A stretch of 64,000 bases of DNA, taken from the NCBI GenBank assembly GCA_015680685.1, contig MNCI01004469.1:62001-126000 (forward strand), in the 5' to 3' direction. The stretch comes from Gnetum montanum (lineage: Eukaryota; Streptophyta; Gnetopsida; Gnetales; Gnetaceae). Below the pieces are notes generated by a model that saw nothing but the letters and a program-made list of their open reading frames with translations, ran no database searches and had not been told where the DNA came from. Shown here in pieces: positions 1-12,005 of this stretch; positions within the stretch are counted from its first letter, which is position 1, and each line of letters begins with the position of its first letter. The translations under genes and the position numbers were made by a program.

Positions 1-431
1 GTTTCCAATGGTGGTGGCTTCTCCATGGATGCCTTTCCTTTGTCCTACACTCCAGGCTTTTGAGATTGATACCATTGAAGAACTACCTAATGTTTCTCCT
101 CTTCTATTTAAGGATTATGAGTTGTCCATGTTGATGTAACATTGTTTGATGGAGTCGACACTTCCCATGGACATAGCAGCTGCAGGAACACTTAATTGGC
201 CTTGACATGCTATGCTACAAATAGCCATCGTTCCTCTTCATAGGCTAGGGCCCTGACCTCTCCACCTTTTTCTTGACCAAATTGTGCAGTGACAGGAGTT
301 TCCTAATGGATGCTAAATGATTGTGCCTCCTACTTTTCATGTTCTGCATGAGGTCTTTGGCCTATGCCTCTTCCTAGGCATTCATTTGCACCTTGATAAG
401 GTCCTCCTTATTTTCCTCTTTTAGGGCCCAT
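1..431 (-). pseudogene. C1 short-form aORF, 5' part, runs off the window
   Basis: Third ORF of minus-strand element C1. The ATG is at 431-429, and the predicted start reads MGPKRGK with stops soon after. It aligns with the aORF of element A at 54633 (MAPKRGQQGGPSQG) and of C2 at 7814. Further along, C1 goes from the basic N-terminus directly to a C-terminal block, as A does, without the long central part seen in C2. No function is known. The basic start and the position after gag and spacer are all that can be seen. The 3' end and 3' LTR lie to the left of the window. Confidence 0.55.
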
Positions 432-2112
432 ATATAATCACACAAAGATCAATTGTTAGTAAGGTTATTGAAAGAAGTTCAATTATTTCAAACCTTACTC
501 AATGCCTTTAATAAATTTTGAATTTTTTACTTAGTGTGATTTTAGAGTTAGAAATTTTTCAAGGAAGTTGACTTAAAAGTTTAATGTTGGACCTGATTTG
601 TTTATGTGACACATAAAAGGACATGTAATAATTTTGAGGAACATTTGAGAAAATGATGACAAAGGAAAGAATAGCTATGGCAATGATGTACTTAGAGGGT
701 ATAAAATGATGTGGTGGTGTGCAATAAGTACAAATTACAAAAGTCACAAAAGTGGGTCCTCCTCAAAGCAAGTTCCAACCTATAATTCCCTTGTGTAACC
801 ACACCTTAAAATATTTGTAGGCACTAGAAGGGTTAAATGTAATCTACACCGATGCAACAAAACACACACATGTTAAATACCATTACAATGAGGTATGAAT
901 TCTATGCCACACAAGACACAAGTTAGAAATACTTAGACAGTGAGATGAAATGAATCATAGAAGGGATTATAGAGATTGGAATGTGAGGTAACTAATCCAG
1001 GGCACAACGAATCCTAGTTTTAGGGCATGATTAATGTGTCATTAGCTCATTACTCCAGAATCAAGACCAAGTCCAGTCCTTCAATCAGTGACATCGCATT
1101 GTTTCATCCAAGGATGAATAGCCATAAGAGCATCATGACAACAAGGCATACGATCACTTGGCATTTTGTCCATAGAAAGAGTGATTTGGAATTTCTCTAC
1201 AGCACATTTTTTTCAAGCCACTTTGGCACTATGTTCCTTTCAACAGTGAACTAGAGAAGCCACCAACCTTTAGGCATGGGTGCATGTCTTTCCAGTGGGA
1301 CCCCCTAGAATAGCATTGAGTTTCTTTATTGAGTGCCTTTATTACTCTTACTCCCATTTTTCATTAGATCTACAAGGATCTTAGTACAACCAGGCTACAT
1401 GATAGCACCTACAGATGTCACCAAAGAAAATCCACAAGTTCCCTTGATGTCACACCATGGCAATTCCTTCTTAGTCCATCATTCTTTTCTTTGGGCATAA
1501 TGAATACAAAATTACTTTTAAGTTTTCATGATGACAAGAATATCATTGTACCTAGAGTATAACCTCTTATTAATAGAATGGATGAGTGGGTGTTGTCGGC
1601 TCACTATCCAAATAATTAGTCACTTGAGACTTGATAGCATAGAACAACACCTCAACCAACGAGTCACATGAGTATTTTATTTACCAAAGAGATTACCCTC
1701 AAAAAGATAAAACAATAAAATAATAAATAAAAAGATAAAACAACAAGTTGAAAGATGAAAAACTAGAAAATAAAAAATTGTAAAATTACAGAAAATGAAA
1801 AATATTTATTAATTCTGCTTGTTAGAATGGAAGATATCCCCCATATCTAAAATTTTGATCATGGCGAGAATTAATAAATGGAAGGTTGGGATCCATGCAT
1901 TTTGAAAATATTGGAACTTGGTCATATCCAAACCATTGGGTGTCTTTTGATGGGGCATTTGGAATGTACCCAAATTGGGGTTCACACACTTAATTAAAGT
2001 TGACATAGTGGGGCAAGTTATAAGATGTGGTTAATTGATAAGAAGTTGATCCACTACGGCACCCTTGATCGTAAGATGGTATGCAAGGATCAATATGTCT
2101 CCCTATGTGGTT
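432..2112 (-). other. C1 spacer between gag and aORF
   Basis: There is no pol coding sequence here. The stretch matches 7815-10121 of C2 and about 53720-54630 of A, apart from about 560 bp that C2 alone has at 7990-8590. The opposite (plus) strand holds an open frame at 1027-1254 (75 codons, starting MINVSL) with counterparts in C2 and A. An A-rich stretch is near 1680-1800. A 65-codon sense frame at 2006-1809 also recurs in C2 (10036-9851) and may be a gag tail. Confidence 0.6.
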
Positions 2113-3857
2113 CTATTCAGTGGGCCACATGGTTGTTGGAGTATTGATTGGTGGCCCTAATAACGTAACACAAGGCATTGGGTTCGAGGAGAAAGATGCA
2201 CCAGAGTGTTGAACTTTTTCTGAGTGGGAGGATGTAGAGATCTCCGAACTATGTTGTTCCTTTCTATGATCATGTCTAAAGAAGGGAGGCCTTTGATGTG
2301 GTGGAGGATTCCCACTGTAGCTGACAGTAGTAGCACAAGTAACGTTTCTGGGTCGATGTGGTGGTGAAAATCCTTTTGGCACAATTGGTGGCAATGTAGA
2401 AGTGGATGAGGGATGAGAATATTGAATTTGAGGAGAAGTGCAAGACACATGAGGGGGTGATTTTGTTAGAGAGGACATGGGCTGATAGTACTTAGGAGAA
2501 TGATAACAATGTGGTAAGATAGAGGATGTTGACCTAGTTGGGGAAACAATATGTTGAACCTAATAAGTGCTTGGGTTTGGATGATATGAAGGGTGTGACC
2601 AGTTTGGGGGTGGACTCCCCCATGACTAGGATTTCTACCACTATGATTGAACATAGTATTTTTGTACAAACTCTAGATATAACATTCTTCCCCAATGCTC
2701 ATGTAAATGTGAAAAGATGGGGCATTGAAATTTGGGGTGATCATAGAGGAAAATGTTACATTGATATCTATGATTAGCAGTTGAGTTCTTATTCTCTTCA
2801 ACCCTTCTTTTCAATTGTCTAAGGATGTTCTATCTTGCTTCTTGTTTCTTCATGGTTCTACCTCTAATAGTGTTGGCATATTCTTAACATTTTTCATGTA
2901 TCCAGTCTGTCATCTTATTGATCTTTGCCTCAATTTCACCTAGTGATTGTAGTATTAGAAAAGATGATTCCACCTCCTTGAGGTAAGTTGATTTCTCCTC
3001 TTCATGATCATGGACCTTTGCTAATTTGAGATTTTGGTCCCATTGAGAGCTTTCAACATTCTCCCATTTAGCCATTTCTCCTTCTTCTTTTTCTACTCAC
3101 TTAATAAGCTCTTGGAATTGATGGGTTTGTAGCTCATATAGTTGACCTTGGGCATACATCCCTAGGGTCTCCCTTGTTTCATTAAGAAGCCCATCCATGA
3201 TGTGATACATTAGCCTTTCCTCAGAGAATCCATGGCCTAGGCAATTGTTTAACAATGCATAATATCTTTCTAAGGCCATGTCTAAGGGTTCATGTTGCAC
3301 TTGTTTCCACTCTTGGATTTGTGTCCTCAAGGCTAACACTCTTGAATAGGTTTGATATCCTCCATCGAAGAGTTCTACCATTGTCGATCAACATCAAATT
3401 GATTTTGGTCTTAAGGACCTATACCATACTTTCTCTTGGCCAATGAGTGTCGTAGGAAAGAGCTTAAGTTTTTGCCACCCATTATCAATATTGCTCCATA
3501 TATAGGCATCATGGAAGGCTTGTAAATGATGTTGCAAATCTAAATCATAGCCTCCTAAAATTTTGGGAAAGTTGTTTAAATCAAGCCTAGGTAGATGTCT
3601 TTCCTTATGATGCTTGCAAAATATTCGAAAAACCTATTGTATATCCATTAGGCTCTTAGTGGCCAACAGGGGTTCATCATCACTAGGTAGGTTATGAATT
3701 TATGATTTGGGATTATGTTGTTTTTTTTATGTATATAGGAGACCCTTGCATAAGATTGAGTACTCCAAACTTCCTCTTCATCATCATATAATTAGTTGGT
3801 TCTCCAATGAATTGCCTTACTAGTTGTTATGTTGTCATAGTATTATGAGAGAGACAT
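2113..3857 (-). pseudogene. gag: C1 gag, broken
   Basis: The ATG is at 3857-3855 (MSLS), about 110 bp inside the primer-binding site. The best block, at 3381-3097, contains ALERYYALLNN and HIMDGLLNETRETL, typical of retrotransposon Gag (Pfam Retrotrans_gag-like). A charged, coiled-coil-prone block follows at 3075-2884 (MAKWENVESSQWD). Next comes a knuckle-like CNIFLYDHPKFQC in which the second Cys of CX2C is Phe. The tail, 2478-2113, is rich in Pro, His and Ser. Stops and frameshifts separate the blocks. The same order occurs in C2 (11874-10122) and A (52341-53450). A structural particle protein is inferred from the family. Confidence 0.7.
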
Positions 3858-3970
3858 TGTAATGAATTGTGTGTGACTTATCTGTATTTAATTTCTCTCT
3901 AAAATATATATCATTAATGCTACTTTACAGCGATCTTGGATGATATAACTAATCTAAATAACTAGAACCA

Positions 3971-3988
3971 TCCCCAGCAATAGTGCCA
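3971..3988 (-). promoter_or_regulatory. C1 primer-binding site, tRNA-Asp-like
   Basis: On the minus strand this reads TGGCACTATTGCTGGGGA, one base inside the LTR. It resembles the complement of the 3' end of plant tRNA-Asp (about TGGCGCCGTTGCCGGGGA), the primer used by Athila-type gypsy elements. The differences are mainly CpG-type transitions. Confidence 0.65.
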
Positions 3989-3989
3989 A

Positions 3990-4848
3990 TGATGATTGGT
4001 GAGGTACCCCTACATCCAACCATACAAATATGAGTGTTCACGCATGATTCGGTTGAACTTTGCAGATGGGCTAATTGTTGTGTCCAAATAGTTACACATT
4101 GATCATAGTTCGCTATCTTCCCACCAAGAATAGTATTTTCTTTGTCACATATGATTTAGTCCAGAGTGAGGTGTATGATGTGGTCCTAAACTAATGCTAC
4201 TCCAAGAGGTAATGGAAAATAACTTTATTTTAAGCTAATAGGAAATGAGAAGCAAAATCTAAGCTAGCTTAAGTGTGATGAGAATCCATCCTTAATCATC
4301 CATACACATCTTGGACTTCGTGTACTACTTCTAGGATTACCAAGTGCATGTTACTTAAACACTCCTAGATACGCTACTAGGATACCAAGTAGTCACACTT
4401 AAATGCTCATGATTAAGTTGTACTCATTCCATGTTTAATAATAGGGATAGTAACTAAATGTAAAGAAATATTAATTAAGAAAACAATAAATAACAATAAT
4501 AGTTAAGGAATTAAAACTAAGTGAATGCTGCAATGATGAAGTAATCTCAATCTTTATTGTTGGACATGTGCATATCCAAGTATGTCACACTCGAATAAAG
4601 TTTCTGTATAATTACAATCATCATACTATAGGCATGCACTAGGGAAAGAATTAAGATGAACTAAAAAATGAACAAAAATACTTTACTACTACACTTAGTG
4701 ACTCCCATCTCCTATGCATCCAAATGTGTATTTATAAGCTTACATAGGAATCATGATATTGTGTATCCGATATCGTTATTCAGGTCACGATATCACATAC
4801 CTGATATCGTAGATTTGATATCAGAGCTTGACAAATCATGGTTCATCA
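3990..4848 (-). repeat. LTR shared by C1 (5' LTR) and C2 (3' LTR)
   Basis: An 859-bp LTR beginning TGATGAACC at 4848 and ending ATCATCA at 3990 on the minus strand. Its left edge touches the C1 primer-binding site and its right edge touches the C2 polypurine tract, so one LTR serves two tandem elements. U3 holds four GATATC palindromes (4769, 4789, 4803, 4817). A TATA-like TTATAAATAC on the minus strand lies at 4737-4728. It matches the LTRs of A (51359-52207 and 55248-56082). Confidence 0.8.
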
Positions 4849-4860
4849 TACCGCCACAAC
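4849..4860 (-). promoter_or_regulatory. C2 polypurine tract
   Basis: GTTGTGGCGGTA on the minus strand directly precedes the LTR start. It aligns with GTTGTGGGGGTA before the A 3' LTR. Upstream lies a shared block (CTCGAGGATGAGTTTTCAT) also found before the 3' LTRs of A, B and D. It would prime plus-strand DNA synthesis. Confidence 0.6.
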
Positions 4861-5028
4861 TGGATGAAAACTCATCCTCGAGTCGAAGAAAATAAGAACA
4901 AGTTCCATTAATTACATAGTGGATAGTTATGGTATTATTAACTAACTAGAAATTTATTCATGATGCAATGGAGAGTTGAACACAACAAAATTGGGACATA
5001 AACATAGAATTACAAAATTTATTGGAAC

Positions 5029-7814
5029 TCATGTGGTTCTTGGTGGCAGTGGTTCCTCCATTGGTCTCTTCCCCTTATCTTGTGATGTAGGCTTTGGAAA
5101 TGGATGTTTCGAAAGAAGTGCCTAGAGCTTTTCTTCCTTGATTTGGGGGTCCTATGCCATCCATGCTGATGCTCCAATGTTTGATGGAGTCAGCACCTCC
5201 CATGGACATCGTAGTTGCCAAAACATTTGCTTGGCCTTAACATACTAAGCTGCAAACAGTCGTCGTTCCCCTTCATAGGCACTAGCTTTATCCTTATATT
5301 CTTCGTAATCTATGGGCTATCAAGCCAAATCTGTCTCAACATTCTTTTGTCCCCAATAGCTATTTTTAACCACCTCTAACTCAAAATTTTCCACTTCTAA
5401 ATTCTATAGCATCCTCTTGTGCTCAGCAAATTCTATTTCATACTTCACATACATGGTTTCTACTTTCTTCTCTAACTTTTTTCTTAGGTGTCCTACTATT
5501 AACATGGCTAAGTTGGCATACCATAGGTTTTTCAACTCCATGTCCTCCATAAGATCTTGTATCTACAAGTCCCAGATTTTAAGTTCTGCTTGGTGGGTGA
5601 ATGCATAGGTATCCAATATGGCCCACCAATTAGTGTTTTGACCACTAAGAGTGTTGATATGGACCTTGACCATATGGATTTCTTTTTCTATTACCTATTT
5701 ATACATTCCCACCTGATCCCTAAAGTGTTCTTTAAGCTTTTCATTTCTCTTGGCTTCATTTTGCCACATGCTTATCTCAATCACCATCTTCCAGTGGATC
5801 GTGCATACCTCCTCCATTGAGAGGGTTCTATTTTATTTAGTCAAGCAATTCATATCTTTGTTGACCCTAACTAATTATTCTTGTAATTGCTGAAAATTTT
5901 CTTCAAGAACATTCTTTTGTTTTTCTATAGTGGTCAACCAGAGATTGTCAATGGCAAGCTATTTATTTTCCTCTTGTAAGGCCTTGAGTGCTTTAGCATG
6001 TGCATATTTTTAAGCTTTTGCCTTGGAAGCATCCCAATTATCCTTCTCTTTCTCCTTTGCCACTCTTTTATTCTCTTCTGGAAATTTATTGAGCTACTCT
6101 ATCTAGAAGAACTCTAGCTAGTCTAGAAGGATGAATTAATATGGGTCCTACTATGCAGCTTGCAAGGTGATGAGCTTTTCTTGGAGTCTTTCCAACTCCA
6201 CCTCTGCATGCTTAGCCCTGATCTCTACCATGATCATCTTTCCTTATGTGGAGATGAGGTCTGATTGAGTTTCTGTGACATCTTGAGGGATGTCAAACAA
6301 GGATGTCATCACTTGTCCTATCTACAGTAACTAATCTAGAACATCCTCATGCTTCATAGGAGTCATCGAGGGATCAATCAAAGTTTGAGCATTGCGTGCT
6401 CCTGTAAAATCTGCTAGTGGCACAATAGGGACATTAAATGATTCCTTTATGTGACCACTTCTATGGCTCCCACTACATCTTGGTGTTGCATGAAAACTAT
6501 TTTGATACCTTCACCAGTTTCTAATTGCACCTAAAAAGATGCAGCATTCCCTAAGATCTGTTGTGACCAATGTGATTCCCCTCCTCCTGTTTGAATCAAT
6601 ACTTCGTCCTGTGCATGATCAATTAAGACTATGGGTCATACAACATCATCTATGACCCTGAAGAGATTGGTCTCATCATGGATTTCCCAGCTAACCATTT
6701 CCGCGATGGCCTTGAGATGGCTTATCGATGGTTGAAAGTCCTATAGCAGTAGTGGTGGTTGATCTTTCTATCCTATGCTAGGCCTCGCTTCCTGTTATTA
6801 ACTAGGCTTTGTACTTAGAAGTTTGTTAGGACCTACAGTTTGAGGTGTAGTGGGCCCCATCATATATTCTTGTTCAAGATCCAGTGTCTCACTAGTGCCT
6901 TTTCTTGGGGCTAATGGCTTCAACAATTTAGTAAATGAAGCATTTTGGACCTTTCTAGGGATGTCATTTGTGTACCCCAAAATTCCACCACATTGGCATA
7001 GCTTTCTGATGAGATAAGGGAAGGGAAATACGAACTTTCCCGTCTTGCATTATTTAAAATGCCTTAAAATCTCTATAAGATATAGATGGGGTAGGTTGTC
7101 ATTAACCTTGCCTATCAATATAGCACTTCCTCTAGTCGCATATGTGGAGATTTTGTTTAATCCTTTTTTGGGGAAGATATGATATATTCCAATATTGAAG
7201 TAGATTCTCTCTTCAAGTGTCAGCTCTCCATATGCTTTGTCTTCTTTTCCATACATCCTTTTCAACCATATCTTTCATGCATTAGCATTAGAGCAAGTGG
7301 ACAAGTGAGCAACTTTTGGCCCTATATTTAGAAGATTCAACACCTCCGAAATGGCTTTGGTAGAGAAATCCACAGAAACACCACCAATATCAACAGTGGT
7401 GCATTCTTCTTTATTGTGCCAAAATTTATATATCTCTCCTAGGTACCAATCACCACTTTTAGAGAGAATAGGCCATAGTGGGGACCCTTTAAGTTGGTCC
7501 TTGACTACTTTAGGAGCAAACTTTGTGAAAGGTCCAAAGTTAAGTTCCACTACCACAGCTACTGACATGGACCTTTCATGAATTACTTGAACACACTCTA
7601 GGGACAACGTGAGATGTTGTCCCTGTTCAAGTGCTCCATCAACTCCACCTTTAGCATGTCCTGATTATATAGTAACAAGAGGTTCCTGATGGATATTGAA
7701 TGACTATGCCTCCTATTCCATACGTTCCTCGAGAGACACCTGGCCTCTACGTCTCCTTGGTTATTTGGATGCACCTTGAGAGGTTCCTCCTTGTTTTCCT
7801 CTTTTAGGGATCAT
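5029..7814 (-). pseudogene. C2 aORF, long form (about 930 codons, broken)
   Basis: The ATG is at 7814-7812 (MIPKRGKQGG) and the natural stop at 5031-5029. The N-terminal part has open pieces at 7607-7275 and 7265-7050. They contain GDWYLGEIYKFWHN, VDIGGVSVDFSTKAISEVLNL and a segment ending NLPHLYLIEILRHFK. The pattern of a V-x-F-S-x-x-A-I-x-x-x-L-x-L motif followed by a helical stretch resembles the plant ATHILA ORF1 / putative plant transposon protein families (PF03078, PF20167). That is a guess from memory. The middle (about 6200-5300) is rich in Glu, Lys and Leu and looks like a coiled coil. The end is basic and proline-rich (KGKRPMEEPLPPR). B has the same layout at 58873-60900. Function unknown. 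Confidence 0.6.
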
Positions 7815-10121
7815 CTGCAATCACATGGGGGCCAATTATTAGTAAGGTTACTTACAAAGTTTGATTTATATCTTACTTTTTTCCTTTAATGAATTTTTTT
7901 CTCATTTAGTGTGATCGAGAGTTAGAAAATTTTACAAAAATTTCCCCTAAAAGTTTTCACATTGGGCCCAATTTGATTAGGTGGTTCCAAAAATTAATTT
8001 TCATGATGTGGGTAAAGAGATAAAATTAACTTGGTAATGTGTTTAACATTTTTAAGGTCATTTACCCTTTATGATATCCTTTTGGCAATGATGAATTTTG
8101 AAAACATTATGTGCAACTTGGAGTGTAACCTTCCCCCATGACTAAGTTAAACACTCCATGTTTAGATAGGCTCAATCGGAATTAGAATCGAAGTGTTAAT
8201 TTGAAAGTTATGGATATTTGACAAATAGGTGCACAAGCTAGAAAATTCATGAAAGGAAATTTGAACAACTCCCTCTTATGAATAGTGAAAAATGATGTTT
8301 ACGTGTGCGAGGGGATCCATATATATAGTTTTTATGGATGGGATATCACATACCTGATAGTATAGACCTAATATTGCGTAGAACCCAATATTGGGTACCT
8401 GATATTGTAGCCCATTGAAAATAGGGTACTTGGTAAATTTGAAGAATTTTTAAATTTCCAAAGCAAACAATGAAGGATTTGAGCTTAATTCGAAAGATCC
8501 AAGGTAACATTGAATAGACCAGAAGGCACCAAAAGTATAATGGAGTAGAATCTGACAATGAAATTCATGAATAGGATGAGGAAAAAAGGACATGTTTTGG
8601 TGCATAGGAACATTTGAATTAGAAGGATGATAGTGGAAAGAATAATGTTGGAAATGCAGTACTCAAAGGGTATAAAATGATGTGATGATGATGTTCAATG
8701 AGTGTAAATTACAAAGGTTATGCAAGTGGGTCCTCCCTCAAGTAGGTTCCTACCTATGATGCTCTTACATAACCATGCCTAAAAATTTCTGTATGCACTA
8801 AAAGGTTTAAATATAATCCCTACCAGTTGCACAAAACACACACATGTAGATACCATTGTGATGAGATATGAATTCAGTGCTACACAAGACACAAGTCACA
8901 AATACATGAACAACGAGATGAGGTGAATTGTAGAAGGGATTGCAAAGATTGGGACATGAGGTAACTGACCTAGGGAACAATGAATCTTGAGTGTAATACG
9001 TGATTAATGTGTCATTAGCCTATCACTCCAAAATCAAGACGAAGTCCATTCCTTCGATTAGTGACATCACATTGTTTTATCCAATGATGAACAACCATAA
9101 AAGCATCATGCTAGCAAGGTGCACGATCACTTGGCATTTTTTGCAAGGGAGAAGTGATTTGGAATTTCTTTGCAGCACATTTCTCTTGATCTTTTCATTA
9201 CTTTTTGCTTGGCCACTTTGGCACACACACACACTCTCTCTCTTTCTTTTTATGCATAATCTAGAGAATCCACCTACTTTCAGGCATGTGTGCATGTCTT
9301 TCCATTGGGACCCCTTAGAATAGCATTGGGTTTCTTTATTACGTGCCTTTATTACTCTTACTCACATTTTCATTAGATCTACAAGGATCTTAGTACAACC
9401 AAGCTACATGATAACTCTTATAGATGTCACTAAAGAGAACCCACAAGTTCCCTTGACGTCAAACCATGGCCATTCTCTCTTAGTCCATGATTTTTGCTCT
9501 AGGCATAATGAGCACAAAATTACTTTTAATTTTACATGATGATAAGAACATCATCATACCAAGAGTAGAACCTCTTATTAATAGAATGATTGGGTGGATG
9601 TGATGGCTTGCTGTCCAACTAATTATTCATCGGAGACTTGATAGCATAGAACACCTCAACCAATGGGTCACATGAGTGTTTTATTCATAGATGAGATTAC
9701 CCATACAGAGATAAAAAGATAAAATAATAAATAAATAAAAATATGAAACAAAAAATACAAAGATAAAATAACAAATTAAAAGATGAAAAAATTGGAAAAC
9801 AAAAAATTGTAAAATTAAAGAAAAGGAAAAACATTTATTAATTCTGTTTGTTAGAATGAGGGATATCCCCCATATATAAACTTTTGATCATGGCAAGAAT
9901 TAATAAATGGAACGGTTGGATCCATGCATTTTTGGAAATATTGGGACCTAGTCATACCCAAACCATTAGGTGTCTTTTGATATGGTGGTTGGATTGTACC
10001 CACATTGAGGTTCACACACTTGATTAAAGTTGACATAGTAACGCAAGTTATAAGATGTGAGGAGTTGACACACTATGGCACCCTTGACCATAAGATGGTA
10101 TGCAAGGATCAATATGTCTCC
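7815..10121 (-). other. C2 spacer between gag and aORF
   Basis: No pol genes are visible. Compared with C1 and A it carries about 560 extra bases (roughly 7990-8590) holding the internal U3-like block. The plus strand has an open frame at 9000-9323 (107 codons, MINVSLAYHS...) related to 1027-1254 in C1. A short (CA)n(CT)n microsatellite lies at 9221-9245. Confidence 0.55.
8311..8420 (-). promoter_or_regulatory. Internal U3-like promoter block upstream of C2 aORF
   Basis: The 18-mer GATATCACATACCTGATA at 8342-8359 occurs exactly in the U3 of this family's LTR at 4789-4806. Further ATATT/GATATT half-palindromes follow to 8406. On the minus strand a TATA-like CTATATATATGG (8328-8318) lies downstream of these motifs, in the same order as in the LTR. 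The aORF ATG is about 500 bp further on. The block looks like a duplicated U3 core that could give aORF its own transcript. Promoter activity is inferred. Confidence 0.5.
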
Positions 10122-11874
10122 CTATGTGGTTATATTCATTGGGCCACATGGTTGTTGGAGTATTGATTGGTAGCCTTGATAAGGTAACATAAGTCGTTGG
10201 GTTTGAGGAGAAAGATGCACTACAATGTTGAACTTGTGCTGAGTGGGAGGATGCAGTTGTCTCGAAACTATGTTATCCCTTTCTACAGTCATGTATAAAG
10301 AAGGGATTCCTTCAATGTTGTGGAGGATTCCCATTGCGATTGATAGTAGCAACACAATTCACATTTGTCAATTGATGCTATGGTGCAAATCCTTTTGGCA
10401 CAACTAGTGGCAATGTAGAAGGGGGTTAAGGATGAGAATATTGAATTTGAGGAGAAGTGTAGGATACATGAGGGCTGATTTTGTTGGAGAGGACACATGC
10501 TGATAGTACATAGGAGAATGATAACGATGTGGTGAGATAGAGGATGTTGACCCAATTAGGGAAACAGGATGCTGAACTTGATAAGTTCTTGGGTTTGAAT
10601 GATATGAAGGGTGTGACGAGTTTGGGGGTGGTGTCCCCCATGACTATGATTTTTGCCACTGTGATTGAACACAGTATTTTTGTACGAACTCTAGATGTAA
10701 CATTCTTTCCTAATGCTCATGTAAATGTGACAAGATGGGCATTGACCATTGGCATGATTGTACAGGAAAATGTTACATTGATATCTATGATTAGTAGTTG
10801 AGTTCTTATTCTCTTCAACCCTTCTTTTTAATTGTCTAAGGGTGTTCTGTTTTGCTTCTTGGTTCATCATGGTTCTACCTCTAATAGTGTTGGCATATTC
10901 TTAACATTTTTCATGTATCCATTCTATCATCTTATTGATCTTTGCCTCAATTTCATCTAGTGTTTGTAGTATTGGCAAAGATGATTCCACCTCCTTGAGG
11001 TGAGTTAATTTCTCCTCTTCATGATCATGGACCTTTGCTAATTCGATATTTTGGTCCCATTGAGAGCTTTCAACATTTTCCCATTTAGCCATTTCTCCTT
11101 CTTCTTTTGCTGCTCACTTAATAAGCTCTTGGAATTGGTGGGTTTGTAGCTCATATAGTTGACCTTGGGCATACATCCCTAGGGTCTCCCTTGTTTCATT
11201 ACGAAGCCCATCCATGATGTGCTACATTAGCCTTTCCCTAGAGAATCCATGCCCTCGGCAGTTCTTTAACAATGCATAATATCTTTCTAAGGACATGTCC
11301 AAGGGTTCATGTTGTGCTTGTTTCCACTCTTGGATTTGTTTCCTCAATGCTGACACTGTTGCATAGGTTTGATTTCTTTCATTGAAGAGTTCTACCATTG
11401 TCAGTCAACACTGAATTGATTTTGGTCTTAAGGACCTATACCATGCTTTTTCTTGGCCAACGAGTGTCGTAGGAAAGAGCTTAAGTTTTTGCCACCCATT
11501 ATCAATATTGTTCCATACATAGGATCATGGAAGGATTGTAAATGATGTTGTGTATCTAAATCATATCCTCTTGAAAATTTGGGAAAGTTGTTTAAATCAA
11601 GCTTGGGTAGATGGCTTTCCGTATGATGCCTACAAGATATTCAAATAGCCTCTTGTATATGCATTAGGCTCTTAGTAGCCAGAAGGGGTTCATTGTCACT
11701 AGGTAGGTTATGAAGTTATGATTTGGGACAATGTTGTATTTTTTAATGTACATAGGAGACCCCTGCATAAGATTGAGTACTCCAAACTTCCTCTTCATCA
11801 TCATATAATTCGTTGGTTCTCCAATGAATTGCCTTACTAGTTGTTGCATTGTCATAGTCTTGTGAGAGAGACAT
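10122..11874 (-). pseudogene. gag: C2 gag, broken
   Basis: The ATG is at 11874-11872 (MSLSQDYDNATTSK). It is collinear with C1 gag: the Gag core lies around 11400-11100 and the charged block at 11092-10901 (MAKWENVESSQWDQN, almost identical to C1). A degenerate knuckle follows near 10790-10700, then a Pro/His-rich tail at 10659-10122. Several stops and frameshifts are present. Strong conservation of the charged block in three copies suggests shared descent from a working gag. Confidence 0.7.
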
Positions 11875-11986
11875 TATGATGAATTATGTGTGACTTATTT
11901 GTAATTATTTTTTCTTAAAATATATATCATTAATGCTTCTTTATAGTTATCTTGGATTATATAACTAATCTAGATAACTAGCACCA

Positions 11987-12004
11987 TCCCTAGCAACAAC
12001 GCCC
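11987..12004 (-). promoter_or_regulatory. C2 primer-binding site, degenerate
   Basis: The minus strand reads GGGCGTTGTTGCTAGGGA, offset one base from the LTR end. It keeps the GTTG core of the tRNA-Asp-like site but has several changes. Confidence 0.5.
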
Positions 12005-12005
12005 A

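Larger units (their letters stand above)
1..4848 (-). mobile_element. Element C1: Ty3/gypsy-type LTR retrotransposon without pol (left end outside window)
   Basis: Read on the minus strand the order is LTR (4848-3990), tRNA-Asp-like primer-binding site, gag, a long spacer, and the start of aORF. No protease, RT, RNase H or integrase similarity is visible between gag and aORF. A and C2 have the same order, so the lack of pol is a property of the family and not a private deletion. It would have to borrow enzymes from an autonomous relative. Every reading frame carries stops, so the copy is dead. Confidence 0.75.
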
